Source: Hwanghaeella grinnelliae
GTDB taxonomy: Bacteria > Pseudomonadota > Alphaproteobacteria > UBA8366 > Aestuariispiraceae
Length of the DNA: 64,000 nt
Assembly: GCF_004005845.1 (NCBI RefSeq)
Contig: NZ_SADE01000004.1
Location: forward strand, 310,001-374,000
Direction: 5' to 3'
Positions 62,079 to 64,000 of the stretch are shown here, piece after piece. Numbering within the stretch: the stretch's first letter is position 1; each line of letters starts with the position of its first letter. The position numbers and the translations under genes are program-made. The notes under the pieces were generated by a model, which was not told the origin of the DNA, searched no databases, and saw only the letters and a list, made by a program, of their open reading frames with translations.

Positions 62079-63734
62079 ATGGACCTGAAAATACTGCGGC
62101 CAGCTTTGGCAGCGCTTACCCTGTGTATAGGAGGGTGTGTCGAAGAGGTGCAGGAGATTTGTCTCCCCGAGGCACTGTTTGAGAAGTCAGCCGTTCAGGA
62201 AACAGACTTTTCAACGTATGAACAGTCCGCTCTCGTCGATGGGCGGCCTCCCAGAGTGCATGTGCTGATTGACCCATCTTGGGGTATGTCGGGCTATGTA
62301 CGCAGGACAAATGATGCACTCAAGGAGTATATGCTTTTTGGGAAGTTCGTGGCCTCGCTTCGGGACACATTGTCCGCCAGTATGCCTGATGACGTGGACT
62401 TCCTTTTTCATAAGTTAGAAAATAGGCAAGGAAGCCATCCAACCCAAGATTTTGATCAAGCAATTCAGGCTTTCTTTACGACATGTGAAACTTCCTCAGT
62501 TTCAAATTGCGGTCCATACACAAAAGACGACATCTTTATTTCGACGCTTGTGAACGTGTCTAACCCTTTGTCTGGCGGACAATGGTTCGACGTTGATGAA
62601 CGAGATTTGGTGGTAATCATAAGTGATCTGCAGCACCAAACCGAAGCAGGTACAAATACAGAAACACTTACAGGTGATGCAGGGCGTATAGGCTCCGCCT
62701 TGGCCGGGCAGGTGGCCGAAAGTGGAAGGTCCCTTTCCATTGTGGGGATGCTGAGTCGGTTCGAAGGTACAATTTTCGACTTACCTGCCAAAAATGAGAA
62801 TGGCACCGGGACTTCATACGCAACCAAATCTGGTGAAGCTATCCTGCAACCATTTTATGTAATCGCTTTTGGACCTAGGAAACTGGTATCAATACATCAC
62901 TCGGCAATAACAGCTTTAATAACGGAGCAAGCGAAGCCCCTTGAGGCTATTGTTCGTCAAGAGACGCATGGTGGGCTTTTAGTGCATTCATCGGGACGGC
63001 TTGATGCGCTTGAGTTGAAAAGCGAAGTTAGACCTTCAAACTGGGCTCGTGAATTTTCGCAAATACCTTTGAAGTCTTCGGATGCACTGCGGACATCGGG
63101 TAGCTTCTACTTCTCCGACAACTCTCGTAAAAAAATTTCGAACGTATCTGGGGCTGAGACAGCCAAGGAAAGTCAAGAAACTCACGGATTACCACAGCCA
63201 TTCTTAACGTTCTCGTTTCGGAGGAGTGGTGATTTGCTGGGCGATGATCGAGCAATAGATGTAAATACTTTCCATCTGAATATAAGCCACGTTTACAAAT
63301 TATGGCCAAATGCATCCGGCTGCGATCCGAAAGAAACTAAAAGGCAATGGATCGTTGCACTTGATGAGTTCAATGATCCTGTTTCAATGTCGTTAGGGGC
63401 AAATGGGGGGGCGCTCAATGATATCGGGTGGGTGTGGACAGATAAGTTATCTGAGAACCTTAGACCAGGCATGGTGTACGCAATAAAAGTAGCGTTTGAA
63501 GCGCAAAGCGAGGTGTCTGTTCGCGTGAAGTCACCGCAGTGGGCTGACGATTGGTCGGTAAGAGGAGAAGGTAGAAGAACTATCGAAGTGAGAGACCTAC
63601 CAGATAAAACGCGTCAACACTATGGAACGGGAAACCTCACTCGACTAATAGAAAAAATTAAAGAACTAACGAGCAATGAGCGCGTTACTGTTGGGGCGAA
63701 CTCGATTGTTCTGGTGTTAAAGCGGGGGCTTTGA
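62079..63734 (+). CDS. Lipoprotein with von Willebrand A-like domain, unknown function
   Basis: 551 aa. Signal peptide of 19 residues and lipobox-like CIGGC (acylated Cys20). After about 40 residues a VWA-like core begins: VHVLIDPSWGMSGYV, with Asp65-x-Ser67-x-x-Met70 matching the metal-ion site DxSxSM only in part. A second acidic strand reads RDLVVIISDLQHQ, like the later MIDAS Asp. The C-terminal 200 residues are beta-rich with no recognised family. The base composition is far AT-richer than in the 0-52 kb part, suggesting recent transfer. Followed 16 nt later by a second gene on the same strand. Confidence 0.65.
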   Translation: MDLKILRPALAALTLCIGGCVEEVQEICLPEALFEKSAVQETDFSTYEQSALVDGRPPRVHVLIDPSWGMSGYVRRTNDALKEYMLFGKFVASLRDTLSASMPDDVDFLFHKLENRQGSHPTQDFDQAIQAFFTTCETSSVSNCGPYTKDDIFISTLVNVSNPLSGGQWFDVDERDLVVIISDLQHQTEAGTNTETLTGDAGRIGSALAGQVAESGRSLSIVGMLSRFEGTIFDLPAKNENGTGTSYATKSGEAILQPFYVIAFGPRKLVSIHHSAITALITEQAKPLEAIVRQETHGGLLVHSSGRLDALELKSEVRPSNWAREFSQIPLKSSDALRTSGSFYFSDNSRKKISNVSGAETAKESQETHGLPQPFLTFSFRRSGDLLGDDRAIDVNTFHLNISHVYKLWPNASGCDPKETKRQWIVALDEFNDPVSMSLGANGGALNDIGWVWTDKLSENLRPGMVYAIKVAFEAQSEVSVRVKSPQWADDWSVRGEGRRTIEVRDLPDKTRQHYGTGNLTRLIEKIKELTSNERVTVGANSIVLVLKRGL

Positions 63735-63750
63735 AGGGAAGCATAGGATA

Positions 63751-64000
63751 GTGAAAATACCAAAAATAAGTATTAGCGCTTTCGTTCAGTGGTTCGTGCG
63801 CTTTAGTGTGGACCAAACTGCCTCAGGCTTCCTTGTCTCTTTGGCGGGCCTTTTCGCGACGGGTGCCGATCTGGAGGTTGTGGTTGACGAGAACCCAATG
63901 ATACGTGATCCATCAAGTGTGACAGTGATAGGTGTTCTATTTCTGCGCGATTTCTCAAAACCTTCTCCATACGTGTTTGGACTCATGACGGCTGTAGGGT
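63751..64000 (+). CDS. Partial gene, cut by the window end; membrane-associated protein
   Basis: GTG at 63751 opens a frame that stays open for 83 codons to the edge. It starts VKIPKISISAFVQWFVRFSV and has a moderately hydrophobic stretch GFLVSLAGLFATGADLEVVV, then VIGVLFLRDF. GAAGGGAAGC lies 8-17 nt upstream. The 16-nt gap and same composition suggest an operon with the VWA-like lipoprotein. No family recognised from the fragment. Confidence 0.5.
   Translation, partial: MKIPKISISAFVQWFVRFSVDQTASGFLVSLAGLFATGADLEVVVDENPMIRDPSSVTVIGVLFLRDFSKPSPYVFGLMTAVG

Noticed and set aside
1..64000. CRISPR arrays, rRNA genes and intact prophage
   Set aside because: No regularly spaced direct repeats, no 16S/23S/5S-like sequence and no phage structural genes were seen; the only tRNA is truncated.

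Overview
The window looks like chromosomal DNA of a GC-rich alphaproteobacterium, most likely Rhodospirillales-like. This is inferred from codon usage, short intergenic gaps, many ATGA-type overlaps and the gene families present; no rRNA or other taxonomic marker is present. Almost all of 1-52.8 kb is dense, high-GC metabolic DNA. From about 52.8 kb the character changes: decayed IS3 pieces, an iron-uptake block, a tRNA cut in half and an AT-richer stretch that runs off the right edge.

Layout. 0.03-3.9 kb: form II (AYRGAGR) molybdenum hydroxylase operon coxS-coxL-coxM with a terminator. 4.3-22 kb: mostly single housekeeping or accessory genes (MscS channel with a cyclic-nucleotide domain, hexapeptide protein plus MarR, SulP transporter, MarR/GST divergent pair with twin operators, coxG, DUF2306, Panacea protein, nitroreductase, Atm1-type ABC exporter, a 760-aa membrane protein of unknown function, HDAC-like deacetylase, DUF192, a lipoprotein, HPPD with a palindromic operator, a pseudo-receiver protein). 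22.2-28.8 kb: a four-gene operon (thermostable-hemolysin-family protein, AMP-ligase homologue, TenA/UndA-like di-metal oxidase homologue, SDR) beside an OmpR/QseC-type two-component system and a secreted DUF6134-like protein. The same direct-repeat motif lies in front of the operon and in front of the DUF6134 gene, so the block reads as one regulon. 28.9-36.1 kb: acyl-CoA catabolism (three acyl-CoA dehydrogenases, CaiB CoA-transferase, FAS1-like dehydratase) around a TetR regulator.

36.7-39.1 kb: a TetR regulator divergent from a halohydrin dehalogenase and an epoxide hydrolase, with three operator-like palindromes between them. This is a compact predicted haloalcohol -> epoxide -> diol module. 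39.1-52.8 kb: a MarR/flavin-reductase pair divergent from a long catabolic cluster: NicX-like ring-opening dioxygenase, alpha/beta hydrolase, acyl-CoA-dehydrogenase-like flavoprotein, acyl-CoA ligase, full TRAP transporter, opine-dehydrogenase-like and 3-hydroxyacyl-CoA dehydrogenases, MaoC protein and an IlvD/Edd dehydratase.

52.8-64 kb: decayed transposase, Fur-box-preceded TonB receptor and a FecBCDE-type ferric siderophore ABC operon with its own Fur box. Then come the 5' 43 nt of a tRNA-Pro(TGG), a truncated ORF, a dead IS3 element (both visible DDE aspartates replaced by Asn), and a von Willebrand-A-like lipoprotein followed by a gene cut by the window end.
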